From assembly GCF_001625215.2 (NCBI RefSeq), contig NC_030385.2, forward strand, positions 9,851,135-9,915,134: a stretch of 64,000 nucleotides of DNA, given 5' to 3'. Position numbers and translations under genes: made by a program. This DNA is from Daucus carota subsp. sativus. Its lineage: Eukaryota; Streptophyta; Magnoliopsida; Apiales; Apiaceae. Below, one piece after another: positions 53,148-62,810 of this stretch. The notes beneath the pieces are model-generated. The model was not told where the DNA came from and did not search any database. It saw only the letters and a list, made by a program, of their open reading frames with translations. The first letter of the stretch is position 1. Each line of letters begins with the position of its first letter.

Positions 53148-55811
53148 CTGCAAGAAGAGGATGGTTTGGAGTGTAAAAAATCATACTTCACATTGAAAAG
53201 CTCAGAAGTCAAAAGTCCAGCAGAACATTCAACCTCTCTTTCATAGTAAAGGAACTCATTACAGACAGTGTTATCTTCATGCCAAAGTAATATTCGGCTG
53301 AATTACTTAATCAAAACATACAGCAACACACATACAAACCTACAGTTATGTAAGGAAGCAGTCGAAAGTATACATATTTACCATAGACAACCCATGCTAG
53401 ATATACAAAACCAATTTAAATTTCCAAATCAACTTTATCATCCCCCAGGATTTAATTAAAACTTCCATTCTAAATTACTTTAAGACGAATTTTCTCTGTA
53501 TCCAAAAACAAAATAGACATGTAAAAATAGATTCATCTAGGAAAAAAAAGCAACAATACGGAACTAAATGAAAGATTATATTATATGGAAGTGCCAAGAC
53601 CAAACTATGATCGAGAAGTGTATAACAGTAATGTTTTTGTAAAAGAAATTTCTTCATTTATTAAGATGTCTAGAAGGTATTTTACCAAAGATGTCGAGTT
53701 GCATAAAATTCAATTACGATTCACGCCTGCACTGAGGACTGATACATGTAAAATCTCAGAGAGTCAAAGACCAACAAAGGAAATAATTTGTACTAATTCT
53801 AAGTCATTAAATCATTTGTTGGGGCGAGTACATTACAAGGACCTCTGATACTGCTTATGATTCGTCTTACTCCCAAAACAATAGCAAAAAACCTAGTATA
53901 ATATATAGTCCACCAAGGTGTTAGAAAGAGAAGAAGGAAGGGAATCTTCAGTTGCTTAATATCTTAATCTAGTAACTAGTTATAACTTATAACAACATTA
54001 GTGACCTTTTCTGGTTTTAACAGGCAATTTTATATAAGACTGAGTATATACAGGAGTCACCGTTGATTGAGCATGGTCATTCTCCAAACATCTTTTCTGT
54101 AAAGTCGTAACACAGTCTCTTGAATACTATGTTTTTTGTTAATGTAGTCACAGAATCATAATTGCTTTAGTAAAGTTTTGTGAATGTGCTTGGTGCGTGT
54201 ATTTCAATTAACTAGAACTTTGTATATTTCTCGAAATCACAGAAACTCTAAATGTGTTGCATAGAAGCAACAATCTGTACATGGTGCTAGACACTAATTA
54301 TACACTTAGGAAATATTTCAACATTTCATTCTCAGCAAGAGATAGCACATACCTTCTAAATAGCCTTTCACAAGCCACCAAAACAAGGATTTTTCAATCA
54401 CGGGGAAGAATCTAGATAGACTAGTAAGAAAGGAAGAAAAAAAAAACAGAAGCTTGTACATCAAAAAAGAATAGCGTAACTTTATCTAATCCTAATATAT
54501 TTTAATCTTCAAATCAGGGGAGTTGTTAGCAGTCCTGTCAAATTTGGGTTAAAAATCAAAAATGGTGTGACCAACTGTTAAGTACAAGTGGATAAAAACA
54601 AGGATTTCTAGGCTTTTATACTCTTCTCAAATTGAAAAACACTAATTCTGAACATATCCATATATAATTCTAAATTACAATAAAAGAAAAGCTAAAATCT
54701 AAAAGGCTAAACCACCACCCAAACCAATTTAAAACTCTACAAGACAAATCCTCTCCATATCAAGACAATGACATTAAAGATATTTCAAAACAACTGATTA
54801 TTCAACAATACTCTTGGCTTCAGCATTGGGTTTGTATAATGCCCTATTTGGTCAAATCCATGTCCCTACTATTTTCAACAGCATTAAGTGACGTAGGCCA
54901 AGAACTAATTACAATCAACAAAAATAAACTAATGTTGTGTTTGATTGGGGTGAATGAAAATGGAGGGAATGTGATGAAATTTGAACTATAATTCAGTTAA
55001 ATGTTTAACTAGAACTCATAGTCCTCCGCTTTATGAAGGAATGCTCCATTCCTTATACAATCTGTTTTCTACCCAAATCTCATCATACAAAATTTGCGCC
55101 CACTCATTTTTTTCAAGTCCTCCCTTCTCCCCTCTATTATTTCCTTTTATTTTTACTCATTTCATTTCATAGGACTCACACCTAAAAAAACAAGTTATGA
55201 AGTAGGAGAACAAACACCATGGCCAATTATAAATAATACAATAACTGTCATTAGAAGTATGAAATATCAAAACCATAAGTTAACCCCAGACATGATATTA
55301 AATCTGAATTCCCCTGTGTCCGCAGAGTAGCAAAAAACATCATAATCTTTCCCGCATGATAACAATTTAAATAACAACCCTGTCCTTTCTGTTTATAGTC
55401 TGATCTTAAAGTTAATATTAGTATAAAACACAATCACATGAAAGGATTAAACAGACATAGCAGTTAAAACACTAAACACTCCGTACATGTTTTTTTATTG
55501 AAAACAAGATTTGCACATTTGAGTTTACTGCAGCATAACAATTCAACATAAGCTCACAAAATGATTAAAAACATAATTAGCAAAAATATGATTGAAAACA
55601 TATATAATCATGTACATATACATGAGAGTAACAACAAATAAACATATTCATCGAATAAATCAATATCACTTAAAATTGAAGGCTGCAAAATACAGATCTA
55701 AGCTCGAAACACACATAAACTCGACTAGATACCAAATCAAATGATTATAAACAAGCTGTGTATATAGTTTTGAGATATATCAACGAAGAACACTTAATTT
55801 CAGAGGCTTAC
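53148..55811 (-). other. long 5' UTR intron of the ESSS-like gene
   Basis: Runs from GTAAGC at 55811 to TTCTTGCAG at 53148. It holds no other supportable gene. The short ORFs in it lack codon bias or family motifs. Confidence 0.5.
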
Positions 55812-55870
55812 CCAATTGATTCGCAGAGAAGAGGCGAAATGAATAGTGTTGAATGTACAGCTTTTGCACC
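55812..55870 (-). other. non-coding first exon of the ESSS-like gene (predicted)
   Basis: The minus strand CTCTTCTCTGCGAATCAATTGG followed by GTAAGC resembles a first exon and donor. It lies only about 150 bp from the LTR of the SIRE element. The 5' limit is a guess. Confidence 0.4.
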
Positions 55871-56340
55871 TATACGTATACGTATTTACCTGTGTCTGGG
55901 CTTGGATTGAGTCTTGGGCCTGGATTCGGCGAGCTATCAACAAAATTATAAAATTTTAGGTAGATAAATCACAAATAAAAATTTAAAAGAAAAGATTATG
56001 CGGAAAAAGTTTTATTCTTACTGTTAGGTCCAATCAGACGTAGAAGGGGGGGTTGAATACGTCTATACCAAATTCTTCGATTAATTCGATTGCGGAATAT
56101 TACTGTTTAAGTCCAGTTAAATCAATCGTAAATAAACAACTCCAGCAAGTCGGGGAATATTCTTATATTAAAAATAATCCTCGGATGCTACAAACTCCAA
56201 CACGAATGTCGGCTGCAGAGACTACAAACACTCTACTACAAACTCTCGACTAAAATGATATTCTAACTTGCTCTCGAGAATGTGTATATTGTGTGCACTT
56301 TACAAAGTGTGTAGTTGTTCTCAAATGAGAACACAAAGCT

Positions 56341-56350
56341 CTATTTATAG
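56341..56350 (-). promoter_or_regulatory. TATA box of the LTR promoter
   Basis: The minus strand reads CTATAAATAG, directly downstream of the GGCGCAAGGA-type array, leaving about 300 bp of R-U5. A standard retrotransposon core promoter arrangement. Confidence 0.65.
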
Positions 56351-56381
56351 ACTTTGGGGACAAACTCAGCTTGTGCTTGCG

Positions 56382-56820
56382 CTTGGCGCAAGGAAGCTTT
56401 CAACCAATCATATTAAAGCTTCCTCGTTCCATCCTTCCTCGTTCTTGCGCCAAAACAAATCAGAAGAATTGTTAAAATGATTTAAATGGCGCAAGGAAGA
56501 AATTAAGGGCAATTTCTTTCCTCGTTCCATTCAAAACAATTCACAGTGTTTTGTTTAATATCCTGGCGCAAGGAAGCCAATGTCCTCCTCGTTCCAATTG
56601 GCGCAAGGAAGACAGTTTCTTCCTTGTTCCAATTGGCGCAAGGAAGAAAAGGTGATGGATAGAAATTGGCGCAAGGAAGAAATAAAACACTAATTTCTTC
56701 CTTGTTCCATTCTTGGCGCAAGGAGAGATTATGTGTAATTTTCTTCCTTGCTCCATTACTTGGCGCAAGGAAAGAATCATTCATAAATTCTTCCTTGCTC
56801 CATTTTCTTCCTTGTTCAAA
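56382..56820 (-). repeat. U3 array of GGCGCAAGGA motifs
   Basis: Eight direct copies of TTGGCGCAAGGA(A)G-like sequence at about 56385, 56488, 56565, 56600, 56635, 56668, 56715 and 56762, one inverted copy at about 56445, interspersed with TTCCTTG(T/C)TCCA. Spacing varies from 33 to 103 bp. It lies immediately upstream of the LTR TATA box. Confidence 0.9.
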
Positions 56821-57382
56821 CATAGAACGAGCTAGCACACTTATACATATATATATATATGTGTGTCACATATATACATATAAGTATTTACTAGTCAATT
56901 TGGAGGATGCTTCGCCTTGACTTGATTAAGTTATCTTGACTGAGTCCTTCGAATCCAATTCACACGTACTGACGTCCTGTGCACTGGTCTGGTTCACGAA
57001 CGACTAATACAGAATTAATTCTCCGTCTTCTTTTCTTGACAACATACTTAATCAGTCTCACTAGACTTGAGTATTGCTTCAGTGATTCTGATTACGAATA
57101 ATCAGAGAGGATGTACTTGAATCTTCCAGAACTGAGAATCTTGATCTTTGGACAACCTTGACATCAGAAACTACTTTGACTTTATTCTTCACCGAGGCTT
57201 GAACATTTTAATGAACTTCTATCAGTGATTTGCTGTACGTCTCAGATATCTTGATTGCCTTCAACTTCTTGAATCGTATCTTCAACTCTGTAGATTCCTG
57301 TACGATACTTAGTTATTGTTTCCTGTTCTTAATCTACTGTTGAGTTATCGACATTACATTACATGTTACATTATGATTTACA

Positions 57383-57399
57383 ATCTCCCCCTATTTGTT
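57383..57399 (-). other. polypurine tract of the SIRE-type element
   Basis: The minus strand reads AAATAGGGGGAGAT directly before the LTR start TGTAAATC. Confidence 0.75.
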
Positions 57400-57564
57400 T
57401 GTTAGAGTTCGACAAGCAAATCCTTTAGGAGGATAACTCAACTGATATAGAAAAAGCAATTAAACTTAAGACAGGAAATAATACTAAGTACAATCTGGAT
57501 TATATATTACAATTTCCAGAAATCAAAAATAAATACAAGTGGCCAATTGCTCCTCTAGACTGAG

Positions 57565-60500
57565 CTAATCTCTTCTTGCTTTCTTGGCTGTTGCATTTAG
57601 TAGGGCTTCTTCTGCTTTCTTCTTCGCTGCTTTCTCAGCTTTCAATTGATCTAACTTCGTCTCAATTTCTTTGATCCTGGATGTGATGATGTTATAAGCT
57701 CCAACCTCTAAAGCATTTACTGGAGGAGTCGTTTCAAATCTTCTTTGCATTTTCTCCAGAGAGGTTAGGTGCCTCATTTTCTTAAGCCTTTTGAATGGAA
57801 TATTCAAATTCATTCCTTCCACTTTCATCATCAGTCTTGAAGGATGAGCACGAACTCTTTCGGTGTCTTGAGCAGTCTCAGTACATTTCTTTACTCTCAG
57901 TATTTCAAGTAGAGGGATGAGCACAGCTTTATCCTCTTTGATCACTGAGTACTTGACTTGTCGAATTGCCCGAGAGATACACTTAGAGGTGCACTCACCA
58001 ATTTCTTCAAGAGTTAGCTTTTCAGGCTCAGATTTCTTGAACTTTCTGAAGGTGATGGAAGTTGGATTGTATGACACAGAAGCTGGTTTCACAACAACAG
58101 GGGTTTCAGGATCAAGAGGAGGCAGTGGATATGGTTGTTCACGTTCAACAGATTCAAGACTTTTGTTCTTCAGAGCCGCATAGTTCAGACGATAAGCATA
58201 TAGAAGTTCTGCAGTAAGTCTTCCCTTTTTGGTATTCGAACATTTTCTTCTGATTTCTCCTTCCAGATAACTGAGTATTCTTGGATGATATCCTGATAAT
58301 GCTTCATCTTTCAGACCAATGCTTTGGATCATCTTATCCTTGAAGTACTTGATCACTGGAGGGTTATCATGAATCTCTACACTGATGTTAGTAAGCCATT
58401 CCACTACCTTATCTCTGAAGACTTCATTGTACTTCTCACCAGTGGCAATAATCTTGTTTTTCACTACGAACAGTTCTGTCAGAGATAAGTTCCTCAGCAG
58501 CTCACAAGTCACATGTTTGAATCTTCTACTTTCACCATTCAGAATGAATGTTATATGCACGGACCATCCATGTGCAGGAATAACCATGATAGATACAGAT
58601 GTGATTGCCTTGTCCAACGCTTCGTGAAACTCATGAAGATTCTCATATTTGCTTTTGAAGACGTCGAAGATTTCTTGAACTTCTTTATCATGATTACCCT
58701 TTACCACTTCAGGAAATTCAAACACTGATCTTGCAATATCCCATTCAACTCCTTGTTTCAACCTTGTTGCTTCCAGTTTCTCCCTACGTATCCGTCTTTG
58801 ATTTTCAAGCCTTTCCCTTAGTCTGTTTCTCTCAAGCCTTTGCTGTCGGACAACAGGAATATCCTGAGGATTAGTAATTGGAATCTCTTCTTCTGGAAAC
58901 ATGTCATCATGATATGCAAGCTCGTCCACAAAGACTTCATCTACTTGCGGGATTTCTCCTTCTTCCAAATCTTCTTCATTCATCACATTTCCAGGAATGA
59001 ACTCTGTCTCAACGTGTTCAGGAATATATGGTTCATCATTAAGTGGAACTCCGTCAAGTGCAGATTCAAACACTTCTTCAGTTAAGCCTTCCAACACAGC
59101 TTTGGCTTTGCCTTTTACTGCTTTTTCTACCACTCTCTCCCCCTCAGTTGATTTATCCTCCTGAGATAGTTGAGAAGCAATAGATCGTGCTTCCAAAGTT
59201 GCTAATCTCTGTTCAAGCTGGCTAGAAAATGTCTTGACTTCCAGTAACTCTTCCCTTAGCACAAGATTCTCAGCTTTTAAGTGACGAACTTCAAATTCCA
59301 GAGCTTCGAATCGAGCAAGTGATACAGTTGGTGGAGGTGAAGATATGGCTTTTGAAGGGTCCTCACTTATTCGTTCTGTAGGTGTTTCTCTCGATTCACT
59401 CAAGTTTTGATCACTCGGTTGGGCTGTGGTGTGCTGTTTAACATGTTCTGTTGGTGTATCACTCACACTCACACTAGCTCCAGCTCCAGCTCCAAGTAAT
59501 AAAGATGTACCTGCAGAAGAAATCTCCCTAGCCCCTTTTAAAGAGGTCAGTGGAGGTGCAATGAGGATTCGTAAGGCCTCGTCCTCGGTTTTCTCGTCAG
59601 ACGAATCTGAGTCATTAGAAGCAAGTTGCCGACTACCCGAAGGCAGTGAGTCCTTAGATGGATCTTGGATTGGAATTCCAAGGTGGGTAGACACAGGGCT
59701 CGAAGGATGTGATCCTTGAGTTGGCGAAGCACCCTGGTTTCCCACAACTGCTGTTGACAGCGAATGACTTGTAGTCAAGTCCTCTACAATTGGCTCACTT
59801 CTTGATATGAAGGGCACAATTGCAGATTGCCGTTCACCTTCCAGGGGTGAAGGGTCCCGTTGGGGATCTGGGAATGTTCCTCCCAGGAGGGTAGACAAGG
59901 ATGTTGAAGTTGGCAGAACATCCAAGTTTCCCTCATTTGCCTGTGAAGGCACTGGATCCTCGAAAGAATCAAAAACAGCAGTGTCTGACCGTGACATGGT
60001 CGACAAGGTGTTTGCAACCGTCAATTCATCAAGTGTGTGCACCTTACTGTGCGAAGTAGTGATATGAGTTGGTAGTGGTGATGAAATTTGCGGTATTACA
60101 GTTGCCTCATGTTGTAGATCTCCTGAAGTGCTAAGAGATAAGGTGGTAGTGTCAGAAACAACACTTTTTAGTGGTGCACTTAGAAGATCTTCTCCCTCTC
60201 TCTCAGAATTTGTAGCTGTATGGCTAGAGGGGTGTGAGGTTTCTGCTTCAGAGGTGTGTGAAGGAATGCCTTGGTTATGAGTTTGTGGGATTGCAAACGC
60301 ATTGGCATGTAGAAGAAGAGGATCATCTGTGTCTAGCATATTCATCCACAATTCATCAGGATGAAAAGATAAATTATCAGGATTAAATTCAGAAGAACCT
60401 GTTGGTTGCTCCGGAGTGTAATTGTCTGTGAATAGATCATCGTAGTTTACAGCCCTTTCAGAGATGACATCAGACTCACGTGGAGGGACTACTGGATCAG

Positions 60501-61431
60501 CATCAACATCCATAGGAGCATGTCCCTCAGTGGCTTCAGTCACTGGCTCTGCAGCAGGATCAGCTTCAGCAGCTTCTTCAGTATTCACATCATCCTGGAT
60601 TTCAGGAGCAGCCTGTCCTTGTGGTACCTGTACCTGTACATTCATATTCTCAAAGAAATTTCTTAGTACTTGGGTTAGTACCACAGGATGATTATTTGGA
60701 TAATTGGCTTTGTTATGGAGAATCATCAGCTGTTTGAGAGAAAGATAAGAGTTATTAGAAGTTACACAACGAGCATATGCAGCTTTCTCCGTTGTGGACA
60801 ATGCATGATTGAGGACCAGCTGGAAGAATCGTGGATACAACATTGAAGTACGAGGTCCTGTCAGTGTCCTTTGGAACTCTTCCATGATCAGATGCCCAAA
60901 GTTGATTGGCCGGTTTTCAGCAATGGCAATGCCAAAATTCTGATTGAAAGTTGTGAGACCATGAAATCCGCCAACCTTTGGAGCAAAGACATATGATACA
61001 CAGGAGAAGAAAAAGTTCCATTCCTTTGGGAGATGAGTGACATATATCTTTTTGGGTAACCTCCCTTGATCATCAAGTGAACAGTTGATCTGATTGAAAA
61101 ATGCTATTCGTTCCTCTTCAGTAGGTACTGGGACAAAATTGGCAGTTGGAAGTCCCAGTACTTCATTCAGCAGTGTCTCAGTTATAGTGATGTTCCGACC
61201 TTGAATCACGCAACTTACACCTAAAACTTGATCAACATCGCTAACACGTGCTGTGTTCATAAAATCTCGAAGTAAATCATTAATCAGCAGTGTATGTTGA
61301 GTCATGGCTATACGTGCAAGTGAAGCTTCACTCAAGAAACGAACCCATCTTTTAAAATTTTGCGGTTTGATTAAATCATTATTTGCAACAATAGTGTAAT
61401 TTGTCTTTGGAATTACAAAATTTGCAGCCAT
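57565..61431 (-). CDS. env-position ORF of the SIRE-type element
   Basis: Uninterrupted 1288-aa protein. The N-terminal about 260 residues form a globular-looking domain (VSCVIQGRNITITETLLNEV then LGLPTANFVPVP) resembling the putative plant transposon protein domain found in such ORFs. A long Ser/Thr/acidic, low-complexity middle follows (about 270-730), then a coiled coil (about 740-790, LEFEVRHLKAENLVLREELL), an acidic patch (EEDLEEGEIP), a basic Arg-rich helix (about 900-930) and a Lys/Ala-rich C-terminal coiled coil. I see no signal peptide or convincing membrane segment, so an envelope role is not supported. Function unknown. Confidence 0.85.
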   Translation of the reverse strand: MAANFVIPKTNYTIVANNDLIKPQNFKRWVRFLSEASLARIAMTQHTLLINDLLRDFMNTARVSDVDQVLGVSCVIQGRNITITETLLNEVLGLPTANFVPVPTEEERIAFFNQINCSLDDQGRLPKKIYVTHLPKEWNFFFSCVSYVFAPKVGGFHGLTTFNQNFGIAIAENRPINFGHLIMEEFQRTLTGPRTSMLYPRFFQLVLNHALSTTEKAAYARCVTSNNSYLSLKQLMILHNKANYPNNHPVVLTQVLRNFFENMNVQVQVPQGQAAPEIQDDVNTEEAAEADPAAEPVTEATEGHAPMDVDADPVVPPRESDVISERAVNYDDLFTDNYTPEQPTGSSEFNPDNLSFHPDELWMNMLDTDDPLLLHANAFAIPQTHNQGIPSHTSEAETSHPSSHTATNSEREGEDLLSAPLKSVVSDTTTLSLSTSGDLQHEATVIPQISSPLPTHITTSHSKVHTLDELTVANTLSTMSRSDTAVFDSFEDPVPSQANEGNLDVLPTSTSLSTLLGGTFPDPQRDPSPLEGERQSAIVPFISRSEPIVEDLTTSHSLSTAVVGNQGASPTQGSHPSSPVSTHLGIPIQDPSKDSLPSGSRQLASNDSDSSDEKTEDEALRILIAPPLTSLKGAREISSAGTSLLLGAGAGASVSVSDTPTEHVKQHTTAQPSDQNLSESRETPTERISEDPSKAISSPPPTVSLARFEALEFEVRHLKAENLVLREELLEVKTFSSQLEQRLATLEARSIASQLSQEDKSTEGERVVEKAVKGKAKAVLEGLTEEVFESALDGVPLNDEPYIPEHVETEFIPGNVMNEEDLEEGEIPQVDEVFVDELAYHDDMFPEEEIPITNPQDIPVVRQQRLERNRLRERLENQRRIRREKLEATRLKQGVEWDIARSVFEFPEVVKGNHDKEVQEIFDVFKSKYENLHEFHEALDKAITSVSIMVIPAHGWSVHITFILNGESRRFKHVTCELLRNLSLTELFVVKNKIIATGEKYNEVFRDKVVEWLTNISVEIHDNPPVIKYFKDKMIQSIGLKDEALSGYHPRILSYLEGEIRRKCSNTKKGRLTAELLYAYRLNYAALKNKSLESVEREQPYPLPPLDPETPVVVKPASVSYNPTSITFRKFKKSEPEKLTLEEIGECTSKCISRAIRQVKYSVIKEDKAVLIPLLEILRVKKCTETAQDTERVRAHPSRLMMKVEGMNLNIPFKRLKKMRHLTSLEKMQRRFETTPPVNALEVGAYNIITSRIKEIETKLDQLKAEKAAKKKAEEALLNATAKKARRD

Positions 61432-61871
61432 TTTTAATTTAAATAAATTAAAAATGAAGGAAAATTTTGTTTGTTTAGAAACGAGACAAATATATCACAA
61501 TGGTACGAAAATAATAATTTAAACACGAGCCGAAAAACCCTAAATCTTATAATTTCGAAATCTGATGAAACTAAAGTATGTTGTTCCTTTCGAAATTCTA
61601 AGACTAATGGTATCGGAATCGCAAATTTTTAACACCAAAATCACGTAGAAACTAAGCCCGGAAGTTGAAAAGTCTTGAAAACCCCAACGAAAAACGATCA
61701 CGGATCGTAAAGATTTTTATATGAAAAGAACGGGCTTTGCGAGGGGATTCCAAAACTATAATCAGTTTCTAAAAAGGGCAGAGTTTCGGGTTGATTTTGA
61801 GTAAAAGAACGAGGGCTGTTCTTGAGAGAAATTCGAAAATGGCGATAGATGGTTTGGTGAAGTGCACTGCG

Positions 61872-61884
61872 TGTATATGCATGC
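61872..61884 (-). promoter_or_regulatory. possible internal promoter of the env-position ORF
   Basis: The minus strand has GCATATACACG directly downstream of the second motif array and about 440 bp upstream of the ATG at 61431. The same arrangement, array then TATA-like box, occurs in the LTR. Suggestive only. Confidence 0.3.
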
Positions 61885-61894
61885 GGCGATAGTG

Positions 61895-62250
61895 GCGCAA
61901 GGAGGAGAAAAGAAAAGAAAAACAAATAACTGAAGGGATTTCCTGGCGCAAGGAAGGGAAAGCGCAAGGAGAAAAAAAATAAAAAATAAAAATAAAAACA
62001 AAAGAAGAGGCGCAAGGAGGGAAGTAACGGAAGAAAAACAAAAACAAAACAAAAAAAACATGGTTTCCTTGCGCTGACGAGATGAGGCGCAAGGAGAGAA
62101 ATAAGATAAAATATATATATATATATACCCTAGCGCAAGGAAGGATTTTGATATTGTTTTAATTAACAAAAGTGTGGCGCAAGTTGGAATTCTTGAAAGA
62201 ATTAATACAATAAAAATGATCCTTGGCGCCAGTTGAGAAACCTGGGCGCA
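61895..62250 (-). repeat. second array of GGCGCAAGGA motifs, upstream of the env-position ORF
   Basis: Copies of (G)GCGCAAGGA(G/A) at about 61895, 61945, 61962, 62009, 62086, 62132 and 62176, diverged copies at 62225 and 62245, and one inverted at 62067, embedded in AT-rich DNA. Same motif as in the LTR U3 but with unrelated spacer sequence. Confidence 0.85.
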
Positions 62251-62810
62251 GGGAGCAAATTTAATCAAGTTAAAACTAAGTTGCACCAAACATTCGATTA
62301 AAACAAAAGTAAAATTCACAGTCAGTAATTTAAATCAAATTAAACTATATTAACTATAGTCAATTCAAGTTAAATTTAACTATGCTAAAAAAAAATCACA
62401 GTTATTATTTAAATTAAATTAAACTAAATTGACTTTAGTAAACTTAATTTAAATATACTATGCTGCTTATATTAGTCTAAATTTAATTAATGGAAACTAA
62501 TAATCATTGAATTGCTTCACGTCCATTAACTAATTGTAAACTAAAGATAACTGAATCATTTAAATATTTATATTCATTAATTGAATAAAAACACTTAAAC
62601 AATTTATGCAATTAATTTTAACAATCTACCATTTAAGCAATTAATACACATAATCACATATATCATGGCAAATCAATTAGAACTAATTAGCAATTAAATA
62701 TATAAAATACATAAAATACTGGAGACACTTGTAAATTCACAAGTCCTAGAAATATGGACATTTAAATACTTGTGAACTTACGAACAAATTGCAGTTAATG
62801 ATTGTCTAAT
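62251..62810 (-). other. AT-rich spacer between pol and the motif array
   Basis: No ORF. It contains diverged short repeats of TTAAACTA / AATTAAACTA at 62335-62480. Confidence 0.6.

Larger units (their letters stand above)
56022..57382 (-). repeat. 3' LTR of the SIRE-type element
   Basis: Starts TGTTAGGTCC and ends GATTTACA on the plus strand, giving TG...CA on either strand. It is preceded (in element orientation) by the polypurine tract. It contains a TATA box and a repeat array in U3. Confidence 0.85.

Noticed and set aside
53268-55433. Short ORFs in the long intron of the ESSS-like gene
   Set aside because: Low-complexity, no motif, no splice-consistent extension.
57565-61431. True retroviral-type envelope protein
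   Set aside because: The location fits, but no signal peptide, membrane anchor or cleavage-site pattern is visible. The name env-position ORF is safer.
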